DNA of 64,000 nt from Streptomyces canus 299MFChir4.1. GTDB taxonomy: Bacteria > Actinomycetota > Actinomycetes > Streptomycetales > Streptomycetaceae. Below, piece by piece: positions 1-9,358 of this stretch. The first letter of the stretch is position 1. The number at the start of each line of letters is the position of its first letter. The notes below the pieces were generated by a model. The model was not told the origin of the DNA, did no database searches, and saw nothing but the letters and a program-made list of their open reading frames with translations. Location: NCBI RefSeq assembly GCF_000383615.1, contig NZ_KB911600.1, forward strand, positions 103,117 through 167,116, written 5' to 3'. The position numbers and the translations under genes are program-made.

Positions 1-748
<748 letters not shown>

Positions 749-800
749 GCCCCCCATACAACAGGACGCCTCCGACAGCGGGGCGTCCCGGCGGCCCGGC

Positions 801-809
801 TGTGGATGA
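801..809 (-). promoter_or_regulatory. DnaA-box-like 9-mer, first of an inverted pair
   Basis: TGTGGATGA on the plus strand, i.e. TCATCCACA on the minus strand, one mismatch from TTATCCACA. It lies between the divergent helicase and DUF4192 genes, in opposite orientation to the perfect box at 842. Confidence 0.4.
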
Positions 810-841
810 CCGGACGGGGGTTGTCGTGGCCCTGATCGGAC

Positions 842-850
842 TTATCCACA
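842..850 (+). promoter_or_regulatory. DnaA box (TTATCCACA)
   Basis: A perfect match to the classical high-affinity DnaA box TTATCCACA, 32 bases from the inverted imperfect box at 801-809, in the 142-base divergent promoter region. Chance occurrence of one box in a genome this size is common, so function is inference. Confidence 0.5.
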
Positions 851-890
851 GGCCCAAACGGAACCTCAAGATCCGCGAGATCGTCTGCGC

Positions 891-2687
891 ATGACGAACC
901 ACAGTGAAACGACCGGATCCGCCGCAAACGGCAATGACCGCGAGCGGAACCGCGACGGACGGAACCGCGACGGACGGAATGGCGATGGACGGCACGGTGT
1001 CGAGCGGAGCAACAGCGGAGGGCCCGGCGACGGCCGGAACAGCAACGGGCGGATCGGCGACGGGCGGGACGACGACGGCTCGGGGATCGGCGACCGCGTC
1101 GGATTCGACGCCCATGGCGCCGAACACCAGGTCACCCTGCGGACTCCGGGCGAACTGGCCGACGCACTGCCCTACCTGCTCGGGTACCGGCCCGAGGACA
1201 GCATCGTTCTGGTCGCCCTGCACGACCGGGGCGGCCGCGGCCGGTTCGGTGGGCGGGCCCGGCTGGGCATTCCCGCGAACAAGGACGACTGGCCGGCCGT
1301 GGCCCGGCAGCTGGCCCACGGGCTGATCACCGGCAGCGAGCGCAGGGGCGCCCGCCCCGAGCAGATGGTCGCCTACCTCTGCCAGGAGCCGGGGGTCGGC
1401 GAGACGGGCAGGCAGATCACGGAGCGGCTCGCCCCGCTCGCCGGCCTGCTGCGCACGGAGTGCGGTCGGCTCGACGTTCCCGTGATCGAGGCGTTGTGCA
1501 TCTCCGACGGCCGCTACTGGTCGTACTGCTGTCCGAGCGAGGACTGCTGCCCCGCGGAGGGACTTCCGATGGGTCTGCCCGGAACATCGGTGCTGGCCGC
1601 CGCGGCCACGTACGCCGGACTGCAGGTGCGCGGGACGCTTCGCGAGCTGCGGGCCAGGCTCCAGCCCTGGGAGACCGCGGCCGCGCTGGAGCAGGAGGTC
1701 GCCCTGGACACGGCCGGCATGGCCCTGGTTCCCAGGATGCTCGACCAGGCCAGCCGGGGGGACGTGGCCGAGAGGACGCTGCGCCTGGCCAGGCGCACCA
1801 TGGCACGCTTCGCCGAGGCGGCGCCCGTGTCGGGCCCGCTCCAGGCCGACCTGCGCGACGACGAACTCCTGGGACACGAAGACGCGGCGGAACTCATCCT
1901 CGGTCTGCAGGACCGCACGACCAGGGACCGCGCGGCGGAATGGATGGAAGCGGAGGAGGCCGGACCGGCCCTGCGTCTGTGGCGCGCATTGGCCCGCCGG
2001 TGTGTCGGACCCTACGGCGAGCACGCGGCGGCGCCGCTCACGCTCGCCGGATGGGTCGCCTGGTCCGCGGGCGACGAGATCGAGGCCAGGGAGGCGCTGG
2101 CCATGGCCCTGGGCGCAGATCCCAGCTATCTCTTCGCCCGGCTCCTGCACCAGGCCTGCAACGAGGGACTCGACCCGGAATCCATCCGCCGCTGCCTGCG
2201 AGCGGAGCGCGAGGGACGTGATGCATGCGCGCGGCCGGAGGCCGCTCAGTCCGCCGAGGCGGAGCCGGGCGAGGGCATGGCGGGGCTGAACATGCCCGGC
2301 CCTGACGGGAATCGGGCGTCACCCGCGGCCGCTTGCGAAGAAACCATGGAGGTGTCCAGGAACCCCAAGGACGCGCCGGCTGTGCGTCTGTCCCCTGCCG
2401 AAGGAGCGCTGCCGCCGTGCCCGTCCGGTGCCGACCGGAATCTGCCGACGCCATCGCCCGCGGCCTCCCGCCGACGCAGGCGGGTGCGTCCCGGCGCTCG
2501 CACCGATGCCCGTCCCCATCCCACCGAGACGGAGGGGCGACAGCCCTGCGCCGAGGAATCCCGTCCGCGCTCCCGCCCGGCCCGCGGTACGCGTCCCGGT
2601 ACCGTCCGCCGCACCACGGGCAAGGACGAAGCGCGCCGGCCCGAGGGCACTCGGCCCGGGGGCGAGGCCACCGAGGAAAAGCGATGA
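891..2687 (+). CDS. DUF4192 domain-containing protein
   Basis: Protein of 598 residues, function unknown. Residues 1-75 are a low-complexity Gly/Asp/Arg/Asn-rich tail built partly from 15-base tandem repeats. Residues about 80-430 carry the DUF4192 domain (opening TLRTPGELADALPYLLGYRPEDSIV), widespread in actinobacteria. Residues 430-598 are disordered, rich in Arg, Pro and Glu. The start at 891 is the first ATG of the frame but has no strong Shine-Dalgarno, so a start after the repeat tail cannot be excluded. The stop overlaps the next start (ATGA), suggesting translational coupling. Confidence 0.85.
   Translation: MTNHSETTGSAANGNDRERNRDGRNRDGRNGDGRHGVERSNSGGPGDGRNSNGRIGDGRDDDGSGIGDRVGFDAHGAEHQVTLRTPGELADALPYLLGYRPEDSIVLVALHDRGGRGRFGGRARLGIPANKDDWPAVARQLAHGLITGSERRGARPEQMVAYLCQEPGVGETGRQITERLAPLAGLLRTECGRLDVPVIEALCISDGRYWSYCCPSEDCCPAEGLPMGLPGTSVLAAAATYAGLQVRGTLRELRARLQPWETAAALEQEVALDTAGMALVPRMLDQASRGDVAERTLRLARRTMARFAEAAPVSGPLQADLRDDELLGHEDAAELILGLQDRTTRDRAAEWMEAEEAGPALRLWRALARRCVGPYGEHAAAPLTLAGWVAWSAGDEIEAREALAMALGADPSYLFARLLHQACNEGLDPESIRRCLRAEREGRDACARPEAAQSAEAEPGEGMAGLNMPGPDGNRASPAAACEETMEVSRNPKDAPAVRLSPAEGALPPCPSGADRNLPTPSPAASRRRRRVRPGARTDARPHPTETEGRQPCAEESRPRSRPARGTRPGTVRRTTGKDEARRPEGTRPGGEATEEKR
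946..990 (+). repeat. Three tandem 15-base units inside DUF4192 gene
   Basis: Two identical copies of GGAACCGCGACGGAC (946-960, 961-975) and a third diverged copy (976-990). The frame is preserved, giving repeated NRDGR units in the N-terminal tail. This is the kind of tract expected to vary in copy number between strains. Confidence 0.75.
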
Positions 2688-5269
2688 GCGACCGGTCGAA
2701 GGGTGTCGCACGAGGCTGGTCACACCTGTGCCGTCGGGTGAAGGCCCTGGCCCGCCGCCATTCGGTCGGCTTCCGGGCCCATGGGCGTGACCCTGAACAG
2801 GCCCGTCCCGTTCACCTGAGTGGCGGAACCCCCTACCGGGCCGTACCGCCGCATCGCCCATGCCCTTCAGGAGCCCCGCACCGGGCGCCGAACACGCCCG
2901 GGCCGCGCAGAGTGCAGAGGAAGCGCCCCTTGCATCAGCCGACTCCGCCCTCCGCCGAGGACGGCCCCGCCGCCCTCGGCGCGCCGACGACGGTGTGGAA
3001 AGGAAGTACCGGTCCGCCGCGGGCCATGGACACCGGTATGCCTGAACCTAGGTTCCCGAGCGGCACCCAGCACACCGCGGGAGCGGGGGAACATCGCCCG
3101 AACCCGAACCCGACTCCGGAACAGGACCGGAAGTACACCACTCCCTCGCTGCCGTGGGACCGTGACCCGCCTCCGTCATCGGGGCCAGTACGACGCCCGC
3201 CGACATCCACGAGGCAGGGCCGGACTCCGCCTCCGACGGCGAACCGTCCTGCCCGCCCTCCTTCACCCGTGCCGTCCAGGCCGACACAGAACCCTTCCCC
3301 GGCCCCTCAAGGCCCGGCTGGTCTCCCGCCGGCGCACTCGGTCCTCATCTGCGTGGCGCTCCCGGGCCTCGCCATCTCCACAAACCAAGGGCAGTTGACC
3401 GGTCAGGGGCTGGAGGGCTTCTACCGCGCAGGCAGGCGTGTGCTCTCCCGGTGTCAGATTCGTGTCGCGGGCCGTGAGCCACTCGCGGTCCAGGCCCGGA
3501 CGACCGCGGCGGATCGCGCACGCTTCGTGGCCACCGCGCGTGTCTCCCAGGGGGGAGGCCCGGACCCTGACGTCGTCGTGGAGCGCACCCGCCACGCGGA
3601 CGGGACGGAACGCATCACGCTGCACAGCGCCGCCGCCCGTCCGCTGCGGCTGCCGGTGGAGTTGGCGCTCGGTACGGACATGGCGGACCTGGGCGCGATC
3701 GCCTCGGGCCGAACGGGACCCGAACTGCCCGCCGTCGTCCACGACTCCGGCCTGCGCTGGTCCTGCGCGGCCGGCGGGGCATCGGTCACGGCCGACCCAC
3801 CACCCGCCGACGCCCTCGCGTCGGCAGGCCTGCTGCGCTGGGAGTTCGAGCTGCCCCCCGGAGGCACCGTCGGTCTGGAGCTGCGCGTGCGTCTGGAGGG
3901 CGCGGGCCCCGTCCGAGCTGTGGGGCGAGCGGCGACCAGCCCCCTGGCCTCCGCCCGCGCGACGGGAGACCACCCCGCGGTCCAGCCGCTCCTGCGCACG
4001 AGCATCGACGATCTCCAGTCCCTACTGCTGCGCGACCCCGCGCACCCCACCGACACCCACCTCGCGGCCGGAGCCCCATGGCGCTGCGGCCTGGCACCGG
4101 CCGACGCGCTGGTCGCGGCCCGTATGACGTTGCCGCTCGGCACCCGGCTCGCCGCGGGCACGCTCCGCACCCTGGCGCGCACCCAACTACGCGGGCAGAC
4201 ACGGCAGTCCGGCATGATTCCCGGGCCGCGCCGGGACGCGGGCGCCCACCTCCCGGCCTGTTGCACGGGGACCGAGGCAACCCTGCTCTTTCCCGCTCTC
4301 CTCGCGGAGGCCTTCCGGTGGGGGCTCTCGCCGCAGGAGACGGAAGAGCTGCTCCCGACTGCCGAACGGTGTCTGGGCTGGCTGCGGGCCGCCGTGGGCG
4401 AGGCGACGTATCTGTGTGACCCACAGCCCGGCGGCCCCGTCCGCTGCGAGACACAGGCGTATGCGCATCGCGCGGCCGTCCTCGGTGCCGACCTGCTCGA
4501 CGCGTTCGACAGACCCGGCGGCGCGACGTTGCGGCAGTGGGCCCGCGCACTGCGCACGGCCTTCCGCGAGGACTTCTGGGTCCATGACCATGACCACAGC
4601 GGTGGCCGACCGGCGGCCGCTCGGGCCCCCGACGGACGCCTGGTGCCGCACCTCGGCGCCGGGGCGGTCCATCTCCTGGACACCGGACTGCTTGGTGGCG
4701 GCGCACAGGCACCCGGTCTGCTCGACAGGGTGCAGACCGAACAACTGGCCCGGCTGCTCGGGAGCCCGGCCATGGACTCCGGCTGGGGGCTGCGCGGACT
4801 CGGCGCGAAAGAGGCGGGATACAACCCGTTCGGCCATCGCACCGGTGCCGTACGAGTCCACGAGACGGCCATCGCGGTCTCGGGTCTGGCCGCCGCCGGG
4901 TACGAGAAGGAGGCCGGCTCGCTCCTGCGGGGCCTGCTGGCCGCGGCTGAGGCCTTCGGCCACCGGCTCCCCGAGATGTACGCGGGTGAGCAGCGCACCG
5001 ACGGGAGCGCTCCCCTTCCTCACCCGGCGGCCTGTCGTCCCGCGGCGACGGCAGCGGCCACCGCAGTTCAGCTGCTGAGCGCCCTCGCGGGAATCCGCCC
5101 CGATGTCCCGGCGGGGACCGTCACACTGCGCCCCGTGCGCAGCGCGCCTCTCGGCGAGCTTGGTCTGACCGGACTGAGGATCGCGGGGGCCCCGTTCTCG
5201 GTACGGGTCAGCAGACTCGGGCTCGCCATGGTCGAGGAGGCCGCCGAAGGGCTGCAACTGAGTGCGTGA
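2684..5269 (+). CDS. Glycogen debranching-type protein with (alpha/alpha) glycoside hydrolase-like domain
   Basis: Protein of 861 residues. Residues 1-215 are a disordered Pro/Arg-rich stretch. From about residue 217 (HSVLICVALPGLAIS) begins the glycogen debranching enzyme N-terminal beta domain, followed by an MGH1-like (alpha/alpha)6 barrel (residues about 440-830), ending with a C-terminal beta segment. Family members are predicted to act on alpha-glucans, but no catalytic acid could be assigned here by eye. ATG at 2684 overlaps the DUF4192 stop by four bases and has a GAGGAAAAG ribosome site, so the two genes are coupled. Homologues usually start nearer the folded domain, so the long tail may be partly spurious. 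Confidence 0.8.
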   Translation: MSDRSKGVARGWSHLCRRVKALARRHSVGFRAHGRDPEQARPVHLSGGTPYRAVPPHRPCPSGAPHRAPNTPGPRRVQRKRPLHQPTPPSAEDGPAALGAPTTVWKGSTGPPRAMDTGMPEPRFPSGTQHTAGAGEHRPNPNPTPEQDRKYTTPSLPWDRDPPPSSGPVRRPPTSTRQGRTPPPTANRPARPPSPVPSRPTQNPSPAPQGPAGLPPAHSVLICVALPGLAISTNQGQLTGQGLEGFYRAGRRVLSRCQIRVAGREPLAVQARTTAADRARFVATARVSQGGGPDPDVVVERTRHADGTERITLHSAAARPLRLPVELALGTDMADLGAIASGRTGPELPAVVHDSGLRWSCAAGGASVTADPPPADALASAGLLRWEFELPPGGTVGLELRVRLEGAGPVRAVGRAATSPLASARATGDHPAVQPLLRTSIDDLQSLLLRDPAHPTDTHLAAGAPWRCGLAPADALVAARMTLPLGTRLAAGTLRTLARTQLRGQTRQSGMIPGPRRDAGAHLPACCTGTEATLLFPALLAEAFRWGLSPQETEELLPTAERCLGWLRAAVGEATYLCDPQPGGPVRCETQAYAHRAAVLGADLLDAFDRPGGATLRQWARALRTAFREDFWVHDHDHSGGRPAAARAPDGRLVPHLGAGAVHLLDTGLLGGGAQAPGLLDRVQTEQLARLLGSPAMDSGWGLRGLGAKEAGYNPFGHRTGAVRVHETAIAVSGLAAAGYEKEAGSLLRGLLAAAEAFGHRLPEMYAGEQRTDGSAPLPHPAACRPAATAAATAVQLLSALAGIRPDVPAGTVTLRPVRSAPLGELGLTGLRIAGAPFSVRVSRLGLAMVEEAAEGLQLSA

Positions 5270-5369
5270 CCTCGAACGACGCTGTTCCGGCAGCAGCGCG
5301 CAGGGGAGGACGCGACCTGTTCGGACGGCAATGGATCAGGACCGATGCGACCCGCGAAGGGAGTGTTTA

Positions 5370-5391
5370 TCGTCAGGCAGACGACTATGAT
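5370..5391 (+). promoter_or_regulatory. Leaderless promoter with overlapping inverted repeat for the NUDIX gene
   Basis: An inverted repeat TCGTC-AGGCA-GACGA (5370-5384) is followed at once by a -10-like TATGAT (5386-5391). Only six bases separate the -10 from ATG 5398, so transcription would begin at the start codon. NUDIX proteins with a C-terminal winged helix are often autoregulatory, which makes this repeat a plausible operator; that is inference. Confidence 0.45.
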
Positions 5392-5397
5392 CGCCGC

Positions 5398-6156
5398 ATG
5401 CCCTACGACCCGTCAGCCTTTCCGCCCTTCGCCGTCACCGTGGACCTGGTCGTACTCACCGTGCGCCGTCACGCCCTGTGCGCGCTCGCGGTACGCAGGG
5501 GCGAGCCGCCGTTCCAGGGACGCTGGGCGCTTCCCGGCGGTTTCGTACGGGCCGACGAGGATCTGGCGCAGGCCGCTGCCCGCGAGCTGGCCGAGGAGAC
5601 GGGACTGCGTGCCCATGACCCGGCCGTCCCCGTCCAGGACAACGGAGCACACCTGGAACAGCTCGCGACCTACGGCGACCCCAAGCGTGATCCCCGGATG
5701 CGCGTGGTGAGCGTCGCCCACCTCGCCCTCGCCCCCGACCTGCCCGCCCCCCGGGCAGGCGGTGACGCCAGCAACGCGCGCTGGGCGCCCGTCGAAGAAC
5801 TGTTGCAGCAGGGCGGCTACGGTCGGGACGGCGAGCCGGTCGTGCCGCTCGCCTTCGACCATGCGCAGATCCTGTCGGACGGAGTGGAGCGCGCCCGCTC
5901 CAAGATCGAGTACTCGTCGCTGGCCACCGCGTTCTGCCCGCCCGAGTTCACCGTCGGAGAGCTCCGCCGGGTCTACGAGGCGGTGTGGGGCGTGGCACTG
6001 GACCCGCGCAACTTCCACCGCAAGGTGACGGGCACACCGGGCTTCCTAGTCCCCACCGGCGGCACCACCACGCGACAGGGCGGCCGCCCCGCCCAGCTCT
6101 TCCGGGCCGGCGGCGCCACTCTTCTCAACCCCCCGATGCTGCGCCCCGAGGTGTGA
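5398..6156 (+). CDS. NUDIX hydrolase fused to NrtR-like winged helix
   Basis: Protein of 252 residues. Residues about 5-140 form a NUDIX domain; the Nudix box is recognisable as GGFVRADEDLAQAAARELAEETG with its REL..EE..G core, so nucleoside-diphosphate-derivative hydrolysis is possible. The C-terminal part (about 160-235) is the winged-helix domain of the NrtR/ADP-ribose-sensing family (KIEYSSLATAFCPPEFTVGELRRVYEAVWG). It could be an enzyme, a transcription factor or both. The frame opens at 5266, but ATG 5398 is preferred because it begins the conserved domain and follows the -10 above. Confidence 0.87.
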   Translation: MPYDPSAFPPFAVTVDLVVLTVRRHALCALAVRRGEPPFQGRWALPGGFVRADEDLAQAAARELAEETGLRAHDPAVPVQDNGAHLEQLATYGDPKRDPRMRVVSVAHLALAPDLPAPRAGGDASNARWAPVEELLQQGGYGRDGEPVVPLAFDHAQILSDGVERARSKIEYSSLATAFCPPEFTVGELRRVYEAVWGVALDPRNFHRKVTGTPGFLVPTGGTTTRQGGRPAQLFRAGGATLLNPPMLRPEV

Positions 6157-6183
6157 CGGCCCAGAAAACCGGACATAACCCGC

Positions 6184-6189
6184 TATCTT
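6184..6189 (+). promoter_or_regulatory. -10 element for a leaderless ABC gene
   Basis: TATCTT lies seven bases before GTG 6197 and no Shine-Dalgarno is present, consistent with a leaderless transcript. Confidence 0.35.
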
Positions 6190-6196
6190 GCTACGG

Positions 6197-8191
6197 GTGA
6201 TCCAGGCCTTCGGACTGACCAGCAATTCCCGCAAGGACCTTCCGCCCGCGGTCGACGACGTGTCCTTCGAAGCCCCGGCGGGCCGCGTCACCGCGCTTCT
6301 CGGAGCGTCGGGCGCGGGCAAGACGACGGCGCTCAGACTGATGCTCGAACTCCAACAGGGCCGTGGCCTGACCTACTTCAAGGGTCGCCCGCTGCATCGC
6401 ATCGCGCACCCCTCGCGAGAGGTCGGCGTCCTCCTGGGCGAGGTGCCCGGCCATCCCGCGCGCACGGTCCGCGGACATCTGCGCATGCTGTGCGCCGCGG
6501 CCGGCGTCCCGGTCCGGCGCGCGGACGAAGTACTCGAAGTGGTGGGCCTGGTCAGCCTGCGCGACGAGCGGCTCGGCACTCTGTCGCGTGGCATGGACCG
6601 CCGCCTGGGCCTGGCCTGCGTCCTGTTGCCGGACCCGCACACACTCGTGCTGGACGCTCCGGCCGACGGGCTCTCCGCTCGTGAGAGCCACTGGCTGCAC
6701 GGCATGCTGCGAGCGCACGCCGCCCAGGGCGGCACGGTCCTCTTCACCACGGCCGAGCCCAAAGAGGCCGCGCGCGCCGCAGATCACGTCATCACGCTCG
6801 AGCAGGGCAGGCTCGTCGCCGACCAGGCGGCCGCGGAGTTCGCCCGCACCAGACTCCGTCCCCGTGTCGCCGTCCGTACCCCCCATGCCGTCCGCCTCGC
6901 CGCCCTGCTCACCAAGGAGGCCCGCACGGCTCACCGCTCCGTCGAAGTCGTCCGGGAAGGGGGCAACCGTCTGTCCGTGTACGGCAGTACATGTGCCGAC
7001 GTCGGCGAGACGGCCTTCAGGCACGGCGTCCTGGTGCACCAACTCGCCGACGAGATCGGGGACATGGGGCCCGGAGCGGATCTGTTTCCCGGTGAGATGG
7101 CGGAAGCGGCACAGGCGGCGTGGGAGAGCGTCACGGGACCGGAGTCCGGGCTCGCCGGCAATGAGGCTGCCGGAGTGGCGGCGACGGCAGTGCGAGGAGG
7201 TCAGGCGCACGACAACCCCTCAGCGCCGGGCGGCTCGCACCCGCACGGTGAGCGGGTGCCCGCCGACCGGGGCGCGCCCGGTGACCAGGCGGCACACTGC
7301 GGTCCGGACCCCGGCAGCGGTCCGGCCGTGGGAAGCGGTGACGCCGCTCTGGGCCCCGCCGTCGTCTCCAGGCCCCCCGCCCCCCTGCCCTCCCTCCCGC
7401 CCCCCATCTCCGTCAGGTCCGCCCCCAGCCCCTTGCGCCCTCTGCGCTACGAACTGCGCCGCGCGGCAGGGATCGGCACCGGGTTCCTCACCGTCGCCGT
7501 CGTGCTCGTCGCGTCCGCCCTTACCGCCGTACTCCTGGCACGCGTCGGTCACACCCCGCAGGCGCGTCTGCTGGCCGCCTGGCCGAGGGAGCTGCCGCTG
7601 CCCCCGGCCGCGCTCGGGGCCGGACTGCTCGGTGCACTCGCGTTCGGCGACGAGTTCCGCCACCCCGCCCTGGCCGCGGATCGCGGCACCGTGCCCCGTC
7701 GGCTGGGCCTGCTCACCGCGAAACTCGCCGTCGCCACCGTCACCGCGCTTGCTCTCGCTTTTCTCACGGTGGGCTGTGACGCCGAAGTGCTCTATCTCGT
7801 CTACGGACGGGAACTCACGGAAGTTCCCGCGGACTGGCTGGCGCTGAGCGCGAGTTGGTTCGGGCTCGTGGTCGGTTGTGCCTGGTCCGGCGTCCTGGCC
7901 GCCGGCGTGTTCCGGTCCACCACGGCCGGGCTCGCGGCGGTGGTCGCCGTGCCCGTTCTCGTCGTACCCCTCGTACAAAGAGCCCTCGAGGGGGCGTCCG
8001 TGCGAGCGGCGGCGGGTTTTCCCGCGCGGCTGCGCGAGGTCTTCCTGCTGCAGTGGCCCTTCGGCGGAGAGCGCTATCTCGTCGGAGCGGTGCGGGTGAT
8101 CGCCCAACCGGTGGGCGGGGCACTGGCGTTGTCGCTGACCGCTCTGCTGTGCGCATATCTGCTCACCACCCTGCGTGGCAGGGTCCGATGA
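6197..8191 (+). CDS. ABC transporter, ATPase fused to ABC-2-type permease half
   Basis: Protein of 664 residues. The ATPase domain spans residues 1-215 with Walker A GASGAGKT (36-43) and a signature LSRGM (129-133). The Walker B strand reads LVLDAP, so the catalytic glutamate is alanine (154), and the switch histidine is absent (FTTAEPKE). Residues about 320-430 are a Pro/Gly-rich linker. The C-terminal part has about six membrane segments (about 435-660). The substrate is unknown. It lies just upstream of whiH, as I remember for S. coelicolor. GTG 6197 is preferred over TTG 6188. Confidence 0.83.
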   Translation: MIQAFGLTSNSRKDLPPAVDDVSFEAPAGRVTALLGASGAGKTTALRLMLELQQGRGLTYFKGRPLHRIAHPSREVGVLLGEVPGHPARTVRGHLRMLCAAAGVPVRRADEVLEVVGLVSLRDERLGTLSRGMDRRLGLACVLLPDPHTLVLDAPADGLSARESHWLHGMLRAHAAQGGTVLFTTAEPKEAARAADHVITLEQGRLVADQAAAEFARTRLRPRVAVRTPHAVRLAALLTKEARTAHRSVEVVREGGNRLSVYGSTCADVGETAFRHGVLVHQLADEIGDMGPGADLFPGEMAEAAQAAWESVTGPESGLAGNEAAGVAATAVRGGQAHDNPSAPGGSHPHGERVPADRGAPGDQAAHCGPDPGSGPAVGSGDAALGPAVVSRPPAPLPSLPPPISVRSAPSPLRPLRYELRRAAGIGTGFLTVAVVLVASALTAVLLARVGHTPQARLLAAWPRELPLPPAALGAGLLGALAFGDEFRHPALAADRGTVPRRLGLLTAKLAVATVTALALAFLTVGCDAEVLYLVYGRELTEVPADWLALSASWFGLVVGCAWSGVLAAGVFRSTTAGLAAVVAVPVLVVPLVQRALEGASVRAAAGFPARLREVFLLQWPFGGERYLVGAVRVIAQPVGGALALSLTALLCAYLLTTLRGRVR

Positions 8192-8253
8192 CGACCGCCC
8201 GTGCGCTTCCGGTCCCGACCTGCGCACAACTTCCCGACGAAAGCGCATTTCTT

Positions 8254-8261
8254 TCCGATAA
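8254..8261 (+). promoter_or_regulatory. WhiG-type -10 element upstream of whiH
   Basis: TCCGATAA closely matches the GCCGATAA -10 of sigma-28/WhiG promoters. The -35 at the expected spacing is poor. whiH is known to depend on sigma-WhiG, which supports the call. Confidence 0.6.
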
Positions 8262-8277
8262 GGCGTCAATTGCGACG

Positions 8278-8293
8278 GGGTGAGCGATCACCC
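8278..8293 (+). promoter_or_regulatory. Palindrome, candidate WhiH operator
   Basis: GGGTGA-GCGA-TCACCC, a 6-base inverted repeat about 17 bases after the WhiG-type -10 and 60 bases before whiH. WhiH-family proteins bind such dyads and whiH is reported to be autoregulated. The assignment of this site is inference. Confidence 0.45.
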
Positions 8294-8353
8294 TTTCGTG
8301 TGCTTTTCACCAAAGACCTCAAGGGAGTTGGAGGCGGCGCCGACAAAGGATCC

Positions 8354-9241
8354 GTGAGTACCCTTGCGCACACCATGATGACCGCCGCCCGCTCCGCCGA
8401 CTCCGGTCTGGCCGGCCCGGGCGATCTCGACCGCTACTCCTACGCCGAGGCCCCGGCCGCAGGCCGCGTCGGAGCCTCCGTCTGGGACGGCTCGGACCCG
8501 GAGCTGGGCCGCGTGGGCCGACGGGCCGCGGGCAGCCGCGGGCGCGGACTGCACGGCCAACTCGTCCAGCAACTCGGCCAGATGATCGTCTCCGGTGACC
8601 TGGGGGCCGACCGGCCGCTGGTCCCCGAGGAGATCGGCCAGCGTTTCGAGGTCTCCCGTACCGTGGTCCGTGAGTCGCTCCGCGTCCTGGAGGCCAAGGG
8701 GCTGGTCAGTGCCCGCCCGAACGTCGGCACGCGCGTGCGTCCCGTCAGCGACTGGAACCTGCTGGACCCGGACATCATCGAATGGCGGGCTTACGGGCCG
8801 CAGCGCGACGACCAGCGCCGCGAGCTGAGCGAGCTGCGCTGGACGATCGAGCCGCTCGCCGCGCGCCTGGCCGCGGGACATGGCCGGGAGGATGTCCAGC
8901 AGCGCCTCGGTGACATGGTCGAGATCATGGGGCACGCCATGAGCCAGGGTGACGCGCTCACCTTCTCCCGTGCCGACGCCGAGTTCCATGCCCTGCTCAT
9001 CCAGCTCGCGGGCAACCGCATGCTGGAGCATCTGTCCGGGATCGTCTCCGCCGCCCTCCAGGTCTCCGGGAACCCGGTCACCGGCTGTGACCGGCCGAAC
9101 GAGACGTCCTTGGCGCATCACGGACGTATCGTCGACGCCCTCGCCACCGGCGATGCCGCGGCGGCCGAAGCGGCCATGCGTCAACTGCTCACCGTTCATC
9201 CCGAGGTCGAGCGTGTGGTGCCGGCGCCGCGCGAGCACTGA
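8354..9241 (+). CDS. whiH: Sporulation transcription factor WhiH (GntR/FadR family)
   Basis: Protein of 295 residues needed in Streptomyces for sporulation septation of aerial hyphae. The winged helix covers residues about 65-130 (LVQQLGQMIVSGDLG ... EIGQRFEVSRTVVRESLRVLEAKGLV), and an FCD ligand-binding domain follows (about 145-280). The N-terminal 60 residues are a flexible extension usual for WhiH. GTG 8354 is chosen because AAAGGA precedes it and the length equals that of the S. coelicolor protein as I recall it. Position immediately before hrdB confirms identity. A WhiG-type promoter and a palindrome lie upstream. Confidence 0.95.
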   Translation: MSTLAHTMMTAARSADSGLAGPGDLDRYSYAEAPAAGRVGASVWDGSDPELGRVGRRAAGSRGRGLHGQLVQQLGQMIVSGDLGADRPLVPEEIGQRFEVSRTVVRESLRVLEAKGLVSARPNVGTRVRPVSDWNLLDPDIIEWRAYGPQRDDQRRELSELRWTIEPLAARLAAGHGREDVQQRLGDMVEIMGHAMSQGDALTFSRADAEFHALLIQLAGNRMLEHLSGIVSAALQVSGNPVTGCDRPNETSLAHHGRIVDALATGDAAAAEAAMRQLLTVHPEVERVVPAPREH

Positions 9242-9313
9242 CCGCGCACCGCGGACGGCGCGGTCGAGGATGTCCTTCTCCTCCTGCGGCATCGTCCGGC
9301 CGCCGAGCCGTCT

Positions 9314-9358
9314 CCGTCGGACTCCGCGGGATCTCCAGGGATCCTGCGGGTCCGACGG
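9314..9358 (+). terminator. Strong hairpin downstream of whiH
   Basis: Arms 9314-9333 and 9340-9358 pair over about 19 positions with one bulged T and one G.T pair; the loop is TCCAGG. No T-run follows, as is usual in Streptomyces. It separates whiH from the hrdB leader. Confidence 0.65.
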
